Shown here in pieces: positions 54,096-64,000 of a stretch of DNA of 64,000 nucleotides (position 1 is the stretch's first letter; each line of letters begins with the position of its first letter). Below the pieces are notes generated by a model. The model saw only the letters and a program-made list of their open reading frames with translations. It was not told where the DNA came from and did no database searches. The translations under genes and the position numbers were made by a program. The stretch is taken from NCBI RefSeq assembly GCF_963576675.1, contig NC_088913.1, positions 12,847,001 through 12,911,000 on the forward strand, given 5' to 3'. The stretch is from Euphorbia lathyris. Taxonomy: Eukaryota; Streptophyta; Magnoliopsida; Malpighiales; Euphorbiaceae.

Positions 54096-54413
54096 ATATA
54101 GCTTTATTTTAGAGAGAGAAAAAAGAAAAAAAAAAGAAATTAAAGAGAGATGGAGAAGATGGTATATTTGATTTTTATTTTTTATTTTGGGGTTTGTTTG
54201 TGATAATTAGATAATAAGGGGGTCAATTTATAAAAATAAATAAATATAAGGACCAAATTAACTCTTTTTCTTTTGACTTTTAACACCGTTAGTCAATTTG
54301 GTATGTGTTTGCTAACGGAATGAAGTACATGACACCACTTTGCAAACTTTTAAACCACATGGGTGTTGTTCGAAAATGGGTCTAACCACAAGGTTTATTT
54401 CTGTACTTTTCCC
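54096..54413 (-). repeat. MULE right terminal inverted repeat
   Basis: Inverted partner of the left arm, with about 20 bp less length from small indels in the pyrimidine-rich inner part. Confidence 0.9.
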
Positions 54414-54422
54414 TAATTATTA

Positions 54423-55612
54423 TTATGTCTTTGGATTTAAAACATATTTCTTTTCAGTTAAATTGCTATATAATCCTCTTTGAATGTGTGACTAAAAAAC
54501 CTCTAATTGCTAATTGTGCAATCTACAAATTTTGAGTTTGTAAACTTTTAAACCATATGGATTCATTCGCAAATCGGGCAAACATCTAGATTTTCTTTAC
54601 TTAATCCTTTAATTTATCTCTATGAGAACTTATATTATTTCCATTTCCAACATGGAATTTCATTCATCCACTGTGTCACATTTGGCTTTTTCACGTGAGA
54701 TTTAACATATCTTTATATACTTCAGGAGTAGATACTACAAAATAATAGGTTAAATATATGCAAACATTTATTACAAGTGAAAGCTAAAGGAGTGTTTTTA
54801 AGTCTTTTTAATATAATTAGAATTGAATGATATATGTTTAAAAAAAAATTGAATGAAATAAATTTTAATCACCAACACATAAACACTAAACTTTAGTGAC
54901 ATTGGGTAACTTTGACTCCAAATAGTTTCTAAAATTTATTTTAGAGATCCAATGTAACGTTGATGTGGCAAGTTTAACTTCAAGTTAACTCGTCGTGTCA
55001 ATTTTCTAAAAGGATCTTATGCCGAATCTATTTGCAGTGACTTCATTGATACATAATAAACTTGAATGAATTTAGTAACTTTATTAACTTAAATACTGAT
55101 ACATAATAAACTTGAATGAATTTAGTAATTTTATTAACTTAAAACGAACTTAAGTGATCAATGGAGCATTTATTTAAATCCAATCAAGTCATAAGAAGAA
55201 TATACGAATCAAGTGGTTAGCCAATTTTACAGTAAGTATATTCGATCAATTAAAAGAAAAATGCATAGTTATATACATAGTCGATTCGATCAATTAAAAG
55301 AAAGATAGGTAGTTATATACAACATAGATATATACAGAGTCGATTCCATCAATTAAAAAAAAGATACATAGTTATATACACAGGTGTAAAGAAATATAAG
55401 TTTGACAAGTAATCTCTTCCTATTGGCTTGGCGCAATGCACCAAGTGTGCTATACAATTTCACCCAATTATGCCACTTAAACCAATGCTCCATTTGATTC
55501 ATATGCTCCTCAACAATGGCAGCTGGATTACATCAATCAAACAAATTAAGTTAGTCTGATAATAAGAGTCTAGGGAAATTTTAGGGACCTCTTGGATTGC
55601 TTGCCACATCTA
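54423..55612. other. Intergenic, AT-rich; minor repeats
   Basis: 54530-54595 is a remnant of the MULE arm ('gtaaacttttaaacc'). 55036-55145 has a short direct repeat ('gatacataataaacttgaat' twice). 55205-55385 holds three loose copies of a unit of about 55 bp ('cgatcaattaaaagaaa' with 'tagttatatac'). No gene. Confidence 0.6.
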
Positions 55613-56150
55613 GAGGTGATAAAAGCACACACGACCTGATTATACGAAACTGACATGCAAGTATTTAGGTTTAACTTAGTAGGTAATGTGTCATTTTTGA
55701 ATTGACACGCAAATTTTTGGGTTGGGTTAGGGTTGATATGTTAATCTGAAAACGACAGGAAATGACACGAATATTTAAAATTATTATTATATTCTCTCGT
55801 GTTGTTATGTCACTTTATTAATAAAAATAATAAAATTATAATTGTTACTTGCAAATATGATTCAAACCTAAATTGTTATAAACAAATTACATGACCCCTA
55901 ACATAATATTAGCGGACTTTGCATAGTAATCTAAAAATGACATAAAGTATTTAAAAATAGTATCATATCTTCTTATATTTTTAAAAGTTATCATTAATAT
56001 ATATGCAGAACAAAATTACATGTAACCCGAAAACACGACACAAAGTCGACACTAACCCGAACAGGTTAACACGATATGACACAAAAGTTTTTGGGTTGGA
56101 TTTGGGTTTGTTCTTTTTAACACGAATCCGAAAATGACACGGCTGGAACA
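55613..56150. repeat. Degraded 'tgacacga' repeat (hAT-like), host of Copia element 2
   Basis: Many 'gacacg', 'cacgacctg', 'aacccgaa' and 'gttaacacgatatgacac' words, as in a widespread plant MITE class related to the 7.8 and 39.6 kb repeats. It breaks off at the 5' LTR of the Copia element; 'attgtcacgtctacccc' right after the 3' LTR (61138) is its natural continuation. Confidence 0.55.
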
Positions 56151-56156
56151 CAATAA

Positions 56157-56328
56157 GTTATTAGACTATGTATTTAGTTATTACTTATCTGTATTTATTC
56201 TGTTACTTATCTCTAGCCTAGAATATAGGTTAGTTTGTTGGCTATAGTTGTTTACCTAGAGTAAACTGTATTCTGTATAAATACTAAACTTATCATCAAT
56301 AACAATCACTGAGAATCATATTGTTACA
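56157..56328 (+). repeat. Copia element 2, 5' LTR
   Basis: Ends ATTGTTACA. TATAAATA at 56276-56283 is the likely core promoter. The first bases read GTTATTAG where the 3' LTR has TGTATTAG. Confidence 0.9.
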
Positions 56329-56501
56329 TGGTATCAGAGACCTAAACCTAACCCTAATCCTCTCCCTCTCTCCTACCTTCACCGAAAAACTATCTCTCCT
56401 CTCCAATATACGGCCGCCGCCGCCACCGTCCCAGATTCCGGCCACCATCTCCACCGATCCAGCCAAACTGAAACACCATCCCTCTCCTCCCATCGCCGAT
56501 C

Positions 56502-59500
56502 ACGAGTACCAACACGGTAAACTCCACCGCCGGAACACCACCAAACACAAACTCGAACCTCAACAGCACAAACTCAAACCTTAGCACCACAGACACAAAC
56601 CCTAATCACCATCCCTCCCTCACCGTATCCAACATATCTACCTTCATCAAAATAACCCTCGACATAGAAAAGGGACATTATCCTACTTGGGCGGCCCTAT
56701 TCAAACTCCATGCCACGGCATTTGAGGTCCTGGACCACATACTTCCTCCCTCACCCACAGACCCTTCCGCTAATACTCTCAAACAATCCAATCCTGCTCT
56801 CTGGACTCGTATTGATGCTGTTGTTCTTCAATGGATCTATAGCACCATCTCCCTTGACCTTCTACATACTATTATTGTAGCCGACTCCACAGCCGCCAGG
56901 GCCTGGAGCCGTCTTCAGGAGATTTTCTCAGACAACAAAAATTCTCGGGCTTTATTTCTTCAACAAGAGTTCTCCAAAACCAAACTCAGTGACTATTCTG
57001 ATATCTCCACATACTGTCAGCACCTCAAATCCCTATCTGATCAATTATCAAATGTGGATTGCCCAGTTACCAATGATCAGATGGTGTTACAGCTTATATC
57101 CGGTCTGACTGACGCGTATGATACTGTCGGCACTCAAATTAGACATGGGGATCCCCTTCCCACTTTTCAGAGAGTTCGATCCATGCTGATTCTGGAGGAA
57201 ACTGCTCGTGCCCGTAAGAATCTCCCTCCGTCCGAACCTGTTGCATTAACTGTGTCGTCTAGTGACACTACTGTTCCGCCGCCGCAACACCAATCTTCCC
57301 GACCTGCGCAATATCGCGGCTCTTCCTCGTACCGCGGCGGCAGACACGGTGGCCGTCCCTATCGCGATAGAGGCGGCAGACACCACCACCGATCATCTCA
57401 GCCACCGCACTATCGCCCTGCTGCTATTCCTCCTTGGGGATATACCTACCCTTGGGCACCACCGCAATCATGGGCATCTCCTCCTTGCCCCTATCCCACA
57501 TCAGGCAGGCAACCGTCTCAGTCTGGTATTCTAGGACCACATCCTCACATGCAACAAGCACACCTCCATATGGAATCACCATCATATGTGCCTACAGATA
57601 TTGCTGAAGCTATGCACACCATGACACTAACTCCACCTTCTGATCAGTGGCACATGGACACAGGAGCTACATCACACATGACAGCCGACAAAGGTACACT
57701 CACTTCTTATTTTAATTCGAGTCTCAATGAAATCATAATTGTCGGTAATGGTCATTGTATGCCTGTTTGTGGATCTGGTAATGCAACTCTAGCTTCTAAA
57801 CATCACCCTTTAAAGTTAATCAATGTCTTGCATGCACCTCATCTTATAAAAAATCTTATTTCTGTCCGTCAATTTACTAAAGATAACCAAGTTTCTGTGG
57901 AATTTGATCCTTTCGGTTTTTCTGTGAAGGATTTACGGACGGGCAATATTATCATGAGATGTAAAAGCTCCGGCAATCTATATCCAGTCACCTCTAGCTT
58001 CCCCAATTCATCGTCGTCTCACTCTGCTTTTACTGCTTTATCTTCCGCCGTTTGGCATCATAGATTAGGTCATCCAGGGCCTCCTGTTTTGAACGCCCTG
58101 GTCAATAAGAATTTAATTTCTTTTAATAAAGTTAAGGATTCTTCTGTTTGTTCTTCATGTATTAATGGAAAACAAGTAAAATTACATTTTCAGTCCTCGA
58201 ACAATTTTGCTTGTATGCCATTCGATTTAATTTATAGTGATATCTGGACATCACCCGTTCTTAGCTCGGGTGGTCATCGTTTTTATGTTCTATTTCTCGA
58301 TTCTTACACTAATTTTCTATGGACCTTTCCGTTAGCTCACAAATCACAAGTATATTCCGTTTTTCTTATCTTTCGGTCATATGTCAGAACTCAGTTTGAA
58401 AGAGAAATTAAAGTTTTTCAGTGTGACAATGGGGGTAAATTCAATAATAATTCTTTCAAACAATTTTGTCAAACTAACGCCATGCAATTCCGGTTCTCAT
58501 GTCTGTACACCTCACCTCAAAATGGAAAATCAGAACGCACCATTCGCACCATTAATAATCTGATTAGAACAGTCATGCATCATGCCTCCATTCCACTTAA
58601 ATTCTGGCACCATGCCCTCGAATTAGCAACCTACCTTCTAAATATATATCCTCACAAGGTCCTAGGATATCAATCACCAACCAAAATTCTATATCACCAG
58701 GAACCTACATACTCCCACCTGCGCGTCTTCGGATGCCTTTGCTTCCCTCTAATTCCATCCCAAACACGAAATAAGCTTGAATCTCGTTCTCATCCATGTG
58801 TATTTTTAGGCTATCCATCTAATCATAGAGGCTATAAGTGTCTGGACTTGTCTAAGAACAAAATCATAATCTCCCGACATGTTGTATTTGACGAATCCAC
58901 ACTTCCGTTTTCTACCGCGCCTCAAAATCGCGATCCCTCCCCTCCAATTCATTCCGCGTCGGACAACAATTTTCTACCTGCTATTCATTTTTGAAATTCT
59001 GTCAGCCCCGAGTCAATCGTATCGTCCCCTGTCGTGTCAAACCAATCAGCGTCGTCGTCCACTGTCGTGTCGAATCAATCCACGTCGTCTGTCTCTAAGT
59101 CCACTCCCATTAATCAGTCTGTATCCTCTGCTGTCCCGTCGAATTTAATCAGTCCGTCAATGTCATCTCTAGTCTCGTCGCGCAATATCAGTCCAGCCGC
59201 ACCATCGTCCGTGCGCACAGTGCAAACAGAATCCTTCGAGTCAGTCTCACCTTCCCCATCCTCCTCCACTGCACCACAAACATCTTCTGATAATCCTGTC
59301 ATCTCTTCTCAATTACAGGTTCCTAATACTCACAAAATGACAACAAGAGCCCAACATGGAATCCACAAACCCCGTCGCATGCTAAATCTCTCTGTCTTAA
59401 CCCAATCTCCCATATCTCCTATTCCAAAATCACCCGCTCTTGCATTAAGTGATCCAAACTGGATACAAGCCATGACTGATAAATTTGAGGCTCTTATTCA

Positions 59501-60971
59501 AAATAAGACGTGGGTACTTGTACCCCGCCCAAAATGTGCTAACATTATTCGTAGTTGGTGGATTTTCAGGCACAAAACAAAGTCAGATGGCTCCTTTGAG
59601 AGATATAAAGCAAGATTGGTTGGAAATGGTTCAGGACAGCTGCCAGGGATTGATTGTGGTGAAACATTTAGCCCTGTGGTTAAACCAGCCACTATTCGTG
59701 CTGTTCTCAGCATAGCGCTGTCTAAAAATTGGAAAATTCGGCAATTAGACGTCAAAAATGCTTTCTTGCATGGGGATCTTCATGAAACAGTATACATGCA
59801 TCAACCATTGGGTTTCCGGGATTCCAGGTATCCTGATCATGTCTGCCTGCTACAGAAATCATTATACGGCCTCAAACAGGCGCCTCGGGCCTGGTATCAG
59901 CGTTTTGCTAACTTTGTTCTCAAAATTGGGTTCTCCAATAGCATATCTGACAGCTCACTTTTTGTTTACAAACAAGGCTCGGACACGGCTTATCTTTTTC
60001 TGTATGTTGATGATATAGTGTTAATAACCTCGTCTGACACACTTCAGGCTTCCATAATATCCCAATTGAGTTCCGAATTTGCAATGAAAGACTTGGGTCC
60101 TCTGCATTATTTTTTGGGAATATCAGTAACTCACTCTCCAGGCTCTCTTTTCCTTTCTCAGCGAAAGTATGCTTCCGACATCATTGCAAAAGCCGGACTC
60201 AGCTCGTGCAATCCGACTACCACTCCAGTGGACACCAAGCAAAAGCTCAGTATCTCTTCTGGTTCTGCTTATCACGACCCAACTGAATACAGAAGATTGG
60301 CTGGTGCACTTCAGTACCTCACTCTTACCCGACCTAACATCTCATATGCGGTTCAGCAGGTATGCCTATTCATGCACAATCCCAAAACAACACACATGGC
60401 TGCCCTTAAACGCATCCTCAGGTATGTTAACGGAACTATTGAGTTCGGCCTCACACTTCTAGCATCTCCTCTCAGTCAATTGATATCATATACGGATGCC
60501 GATTGGGCAGGCTGTCCCGACACTCGCCGATCAACATCAGGCTACTGTGTATTCCTAGGAGACAATCTCATATCATGGTCCACAAAAAGACAGCCAACGC
60601 TGTCCCGTTCCAGCGCAGAAGCCGAATATCGCGGCGTTGCCAACGTCGTGTCTGAGACATGCTGGATCCGAAACCTGTTGTTGGAACTTGGCTGCCCAAT
60701 TCAGAAATCTTCACTAGTGTATTGTGATAACATCAGCGCCGTATATTTGACAGGCAACCCGGTTCAGCACCACCGCACCAAACATGTGGAAATGGACATT
60801 CACTTTGTCCGAGAACGAGTTGCCAAAGGAGAAGTCCGTGTCATTCACGTGTCTTCTCGTTATCAAATTGCTGACATCTTTACCAAGGGTCTACCATCGA
60901 CACTATTTGAAGATTTTCGAAATAGCCTCAATGTTCGCCCTCCGAACCTTTCGACTACGGGGGTGTATTAG
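56502..60971 (+). pseudogene. Copia gag-pol polyprotein: no ATG start, one in-frame stop
   Basis: One frame stays open from before 56502 to 60971, interrupted only by TGA at 58992-58994. At 56502, where a gag start (Met-Ser-Thr) would be expected, the codon is ACG, so the start seems lost by a T-to-C change. Gag: EKGHYPTWAALFKLHATAFE, then a His/Arg/Gly/Pro-rich stretch instead of a clear CCHC knuckle. Protease: WHMDTGATSHM near 57650. Integrase: WHHRLGHPGPP (58053), DLIYSDIW (first Asp), VFQCDNGGKF (second Asp; the usual GGEF Glu is Lys) and SPQNGKSERTIR (Glu). RT: RSWWIFRHKTK (59550), RQLDVKNAFLHGDLHE, SLYGLKQAPRAWY and FLYVDDIVLIT (60000). RNase H: YTDADWAGCPDTRRSTSGYC, SRSSAEAEYRG and YCDNISAVYLT. 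The stop lies between integrase and RT in a Ser-rich linker. Confidence 0.93.
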
Positions 60972-61135
60972 ACTATGTATTTAGTTATTACTTATCTGTA
61001 TTTATTTTGTTACTTATCTCTAGCCTAGAATATAGGTTAGTTTGTTGGCTATAGTTGTTTACCTAGAGTAAACTGTATTCTGTATAAATACTAAACTTAT
61101 CATCAATAACAATCACTGAGAATCATATTGTTACA
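60964..61135 (+). repeat. Copia element 2, 3' LTR
   Basis: 172 bp, TGTATTAGAC...ATTGTTACA; one internal substitution against the 5' LTR. Confidence 0.93.
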
Positions 61136-61349
61136 TAATTGTCACGTCTACCCCATCAGATTTTGCAACATGCGTCGCAATTCCAAGGGGTGTCTTGGGA
61201 GGACCCGGTCCTCCCTAAAAAAAACCTCCAAGAGTCTGTCCTAAAAGAAGAAAAGATAGAAAAAGACACAACAAACATACTACAAAGTGCAAGTACTAAC
61301 CATTTTGCAGTCAAATGATCTTTTCCACATAGATGAAGAACAAGAACAA
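61136..61349. other. Host flank of Copia element 2, no gene
   Basis: 61136-61165 continues the 'tgacacga' repeat broken by the Copia element. The rest to 61349 is unassigned and may be further decayed TIP41 intron. Confidence 0.4.
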
Positions 61350-61670
61350 AACACACCTCTTTCTCCGTGATTTCACTTCCACAATAAGAAAACATATCAA
61401 TCATCAGTATCTATCCAAATTATTTGCAAAATTCTGAAATCAATTTCTCATGTTTCTTCATTCATGCTACAACAAATTATCGATCAGCAAACAATTAATC
61501 AAACTTATCAGTTAGTGATCTTCTAAACTTCAAATCAGATATATGAAACTTGATTTCAGATCAGTTATCAACAAATTAAGTAGACCTTACTTCGTAAAAG
61601 GAAAATTAAAAGAAAAAAAAAACAATTAATTTCATAAGCATTGAAATGAGAAAATCTAATATTAAGTCCA
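61350..61670 (-). pseudogene. TIP41-like gene fragment: part of intron 1 joined near part of exon 3
   Basis: 61425-61670 matches intron 1 of the intact gene in order and orientation: 'tatcagttagtgatcttcta', 'cttgatttcag', 'gaattctgaaatgag'-like (here 'aaattctgaaatcaa'), 'tgagaaaatc' and 'ttaagtcc'. Immediately next (61356-61395), on the minus strand, comes 'tggaagtgaaatcacggaga' with a donor-like GTGTGT, matching the end of exon 3. Exon 2 and intron 2 (about 1.6 kb in the intact gene) are missing. No coding capacity remains. Confidence 0.8.
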
Positions 61671-61675
61671 TTTTC

Positions 61676-62153
61676 GGGTTAAATACACCGTTGATAACTT
61701 TAATGGTTGGCTCAAAATGTTCAATCAACTTCAATTTGTCTCAATAAAATTATTAAACTTCGAATTTTTTTCTCAATAAAGTCACTCTGGTGACTTCAAG
61801 AGTAAAAAGACACAAAAATATGATGTGTCTTCCATGTAAGCACTAGTCAATTTTCCCTCCTGACCGACCGAAACTACATGTGGCTGCCGCCTAGATTACA
61901 CATGGCTTCCACCTAGGTAGCATCACGTATCGTATCGGTCAGCTAGGTTGCAGTTACATATCGTTTCAGTCATCGATGAAAGTTGACTACTGCTGATTTG
62001 GTGGCCACGTCACTTTTCCGGCGTCTTTTTGCTCTCGAAATCGATGGAGTAACTTAATTGAGACAAAATTCAAAGTTAGATGATTTTATTCAGACAAATT
62101 GAACTTGCGTAACCATTTTGAGAAAGTTCACGGCCCAACGATGCGTTTAACCC
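61676..62153. repeat. MULE-type MITE with 10-bp TSD, inside the TIP41 pseudogene flank
   Basis: The ends 'gggttaaatacaccgttg' and 'gcgtttaaccc' are inverted, and 'caacttcaatttgtctcaat' pairs with 'attcagacaaattgaactt'. Flanks GTCCATTTTC (61666-61675) and GTTCATTTTC (62154-62163) form a 10-bp duplication with one change. Confidence 0.8.
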
Positions 62154-62163
62154 GTTCATTTTC

Positions 62164-62332
62164 GCATCCAAAAGAACAAGCTACTGAGAAAGTGACACAA
62201 AACCAAAGCAATAATCAAAGTTTTTGACACGTCTCTACAAAGCTCAAGAATAAAAGTAAAAATTGAATATGTATTTAATTACCTAAATTAATTCAACAAG
62301 CTGAATGATGATATATGGTTCCCTTCAAACTT
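62164..62332. other. 3' flank of the NLR gene
   Basis: AT-rich, likely 3' UTR and terminator region of the minus-strand NLR gene. Confidence 0.4.
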
Positions 62333-64000
62333 CTATGTAGCGGTAGATTGTTGCAGAGCATCACAACGGTAAATCTCCAGTTTCAATGCAGTCTTTTTGA
62401 GAATGAAATTTGGCAATGCCTTTAACTTTGGGCAGGATTCAACTTTCAAATAAGTGAGACATGGCATAATTATTATTTCATCATCTCCACCCATATCATT
62501 CCACTCTCTCCATTTATTCATAGAGGAAAGCTTCAGAGTTGTCAACTTAGGGAATATAGGAAGAATTGATGAAGACGACAACATCATCTCATTCATCCCC
62601 CAAAACTCAACACCCACTCTTTTAACACTTCTAAAACCCCATAATTCCAGAACCTCAAGGCAAGGCAAATTTCCCAAAGGAGGAAAATGCTCACAGTTAC
62701 TCCATCCAATTAGGTACAGCCTTTTCAAAGTAGTTAGTGAGTTGATCCAACTTGGACTTTTTGTGCCTACATACGACGCTATTGTTAAGTCTTCCAAATT
62801 TGGAGACGGATTTAAAGCTTCAGCTAACTCTTCATTATGCTCTGTTTCTTCCTCATCTGTTTCAATATCATTAAACTTAAACCATAATCCCAATACAGTA
62901 ATGTGTTTATTTTCCATCAAATGTGCTTGCTTAACATCTTTTACATTTCCATCACTTCTTTTCAACCAAGTTATTACCAATGACCCACTAAGCTGATTGA
63001 GATTCTTTAGATTTTTAAGTGAAAATGCTTCTTCATTATCAACATCGATGTTTACATAGTTTAATCTTCGAAGACCAGTTAATCTCTCTATCTCTTTTGG
63101 CAGCAATGAGTTTATTCCAATGTCATGTAGATATCTCAAATTGGTTAATTTTGCTATCCCTTTGGGCAACTTTTCTAGGCTGTTACACCCATTCACATTT
63201 AAGGTTTGCAAGTTATATAATTCACATACTGTTTCTGGCAGTTCCTTCAAACGTCTATTATTAATCAAGTTAAGATGTCTCAAATGAATCAGTTTACTTA
63301 TATTGGATGGAATTTCAACAATGCCACAATTACTTAACTTTAGTGATCTCAAACAAGTCAGTTCATTCAAACTTTTGAGTCGAGCTTCCCCAATCAATAA
63401 TCTAGGGTCTCCTAAAACAATGAGACTACGCAACTTTCTTAGCTTATAAAATGAATCAGGAAATTGGTTTCTTTCTCCAAACTTAATACTCAAATGATGT
63501 AAATCACTAAATGAAGCCTCTTTACTAATGGTCTCCTCAACCCTATTAGCCTTTATGCCCAGACATTCCTTTCTCACTAGTGACTCAGCAAAATCATGCA
63601 CGAAGTCATGCATCTTACAGTAAGTAATGAGATCTATGTTCTCATCATTTACTTCAATATCTTGAAAGAGAGATCGCATGACTAAATTCTGGAAATAGTC
63701 ATCACCAATCATTTCCATGTCATTAGTTTGTGTTGCCTTAATGTACCCTTGAGCCATCCATAGCTCAATCAACTCACCTTTCTCCATTGTATAGCCCTTA
63801 GGAAAGAGAGCACAATACAAGAAGCATTGTTTTATAGGTGACGTCAAGTCATAATAACTTAACCACAATGGGGCTAAAACATCTCTTTTAACTTCCTCCA
63901 ATTCCCATAACTCACTATCTAACACGCTTTGCCACTCCAAACTAGATAGTTTAAATTGTAAAAGACCTGCTATCGTCCTTACAGCAAGAGGCAAGCCCCT
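62333..64000 (-). CDS. CC-type NLR disease-resistance protein, C-terminal part (cut by the window edge)
   Basis: Uninterrupted minus-strand frame from the window edge to the stop at 62333; at least 555 residues are visible and the N-terminus lies beyond 64000. Numbering from the first visible Met: GLPLAVRTIAGLL (the GLPL motif of the NB-ARC domain) is at the very edge, RNBS-D CFLYCALFPKGY at 57-68, a winged-helix segment ELIELWMAQGYI near 74-86, and the MHD motif KMHDFVHDFAESL at about 129-141. LRRs of the LxxLxxLxL/LP type follow from about 175: CLRSLKLSNCGIVEIP, HLRHLNLINNRRLKELP, NLQTLNVNGCNSLEKLPKG, NLRYLHDIGINSLLP; then a region with LEDLTIASYVG, PSWINSLTTLKRLYLIGWSN and LPCLEVLELWGFRSVKRVG. 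This is the RGA2/RGA3-like CNL layout: ATP/ADP-switch immune receptors in the cytosol. The intact frame suggests a functional gene, but the CC domain and P-loop cannot be seen. Confidence 0.93.
   Translation of the reverse strand, partial: RGLPLAVRTIAGLLQFKLSSLEWQSVLDSELWELEEVKRDVLAPLWLSYYDLTSPIKQCFLYCALFPKGYTMEKGELIELWMAQGYIKATQTNDMEMIGDDYFQNLVMRSLFQDIEVNDENIDLITYCKMHDFVHDFAESLVRKECLGIKANRVEETISKEASFSDLHHLSIKFGERNQFPDSFYKLRKLRSLIVLGDPRLLIGEARLKSLNELTCLRSLKLSNCGIVEIPSNISKLIHLRHLNLINNRRLKELPETVCELYNLQTLNVNGCNSLEKLPKGIAKLTNLRYLHDIGINSLLPKEIERLTGLRRLNYVNIDVDNEEAFSLKNLKNLNQLSGSLVITWLKRSDGNVKDVKQAHLMENKHITVLGLWFKFNDIETDEEETEHNEELAEALNPSPNLEDLTIASYVGTKSPSWINSLTTLKRLYLIGWSNCEHFPPLGNLPCLEVLELWGFRSVKRVGVEFWGMNEMMLSSSSILPIFPKLTTLKLSSMNKWREWNDMGGDDEIIIMPCLTYLKVESCPKLKALPNFILKKTALKLEIYRCDALQQSTAT

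Larger units (their letters stand above)
51026..54413. mobile_element. Mutator-like element (Pack-MULE) with a phenylalanine ammonia-lyase gene fragment
   Basis: A 3388-bp element flanked by TAATTATTA on both sides (51017-51025 and 54414-54422), a perfect 9-bp duplication. It starts GGGAAAAGTA and ends TACTTTTCCC. Terminal inverted repeats extend about 320-335 bp (51026-51362 and 54096-54413), broken only by small changes. Nine-bp duplications and long TIRs are the marks of Mutator-like elements. No mudrA-type transposase is present. The right half carries the promoter and first coding part of a PAL gene; the left half carries a second palindromic repeat element (51402-53292). Confidence 0.92.
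56157..61135 (+). mobile_element. Nearly intact Copia (Ty1) LTR retrotransposon 2, about 4.98 kb
   Basis: LTRs of about 172 bp (56157-56328 and 60964-61135) differ internally by a single substitution and by a small change at the outer end of the 5' LTR (one extra T). TGGTATCAGAG (tRNA-iMet site) follows the 5' LTR; a G-run (CGGGGG) precedes the 3' LTR. One gag-pol frame fills the interior with one stop codon and no start ATG. The near identity of the LTRs marks a very young insertion. A clean 5-bp TSD was not found, perhaps because of the edge change in the 5' LTR. Confidence 0.93.

Noticed and set aside
56321..56584. Small plus- or minus-strand gene in the GC-rich stretch after the 5' LTR
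   Set aside because: This is the untranslated leader and start of gag of Copia element 2; the frames are short and compositional.
57054..57500. Separate host gene for a His/Pro/Arg-rich protein
   Set aside because: The frame is continuous with Copia gag and protease and lies between paired LTRs.
62454..63264. Plus-strand frames of 180 and 81 codons
   Set aside because: Antisense shadows of the NLR leucine-rich repeat region.

Overview
This is nuclear DNA of a flowering plant, most likely a eudicot. The evidence is spliced plant genes with GT-AG introns, a QALGGH zinc-finger gene, a CC-type NLR gene, plant Copia and LINE elements, plant MITEs and a degraded insertion of plastid DNA. The intergenic DNA is very AT-rich. 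The TIP41 protein resembles those of rosids such as Malpighiales, but the species cannot be fixed from the window.

Only four host loci are convincing. (1) A two-exon NFD6-like gene for a small, probably mitochondrial protein (6233-6832, +). (2) A single-exon C2H2 zinc-finger repressor with two EAR-type motifs (38416-38997, +). (3) An eight-exon TIP41-like gene (42499-48657, -), whose exons join in frame to 287 codons. (4) The C-terminal part of an NLR resistance gene running off the right edge (62333-64000, -). They have unrelated jobs (mitochondrial protein, transcription, PP2A/TOR signalling, immunity) and do not form a pathway.

Layout. 0-4.9 kb: an Ogre/Tat-like LTR fragment and a LINE split by a solo LTR. 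5-10 kb: a repeat-flanked NFD6-like gene. 11-21 kb: hAT-like elements, two carrying LINE pieces, plus MITEs and a TRIM. 21.4-26.2 kb: an almost intact Copia element with one stop codon. 26-38 kb: MITEs, LINE, gypsy and Copia remnants, a SINE and tandem repeats. 38-49 kb: zinc-finger gene, plastid-derived insert, and the TIP41 gene with its TE-filled last intron. 49-51 kb: LINE tails. 51.0-54.4 kb: a Mutator-like element with 9-bp target duplications that carries the promoter and first part of a phenylalanine ammonia-lyase gene (Pack-MULE). 56.2-61.1 kb: a second, very young Copia element. 61.3-64 kb: a TIP41 pseudogene fragment, a MITE and the NLR gene.

Most of the interest lies in insertion history. 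Target-site duplications can be read directly for at least a dozen insertions, several are nested two deep, and a diverged second copy of the 16-17 kb segment at 28-29 kb gives pre-insertion sites for some of them. Frames, motifs, repeats and flanks were read by eye. No database search was run, so family names rest on motif recognition.
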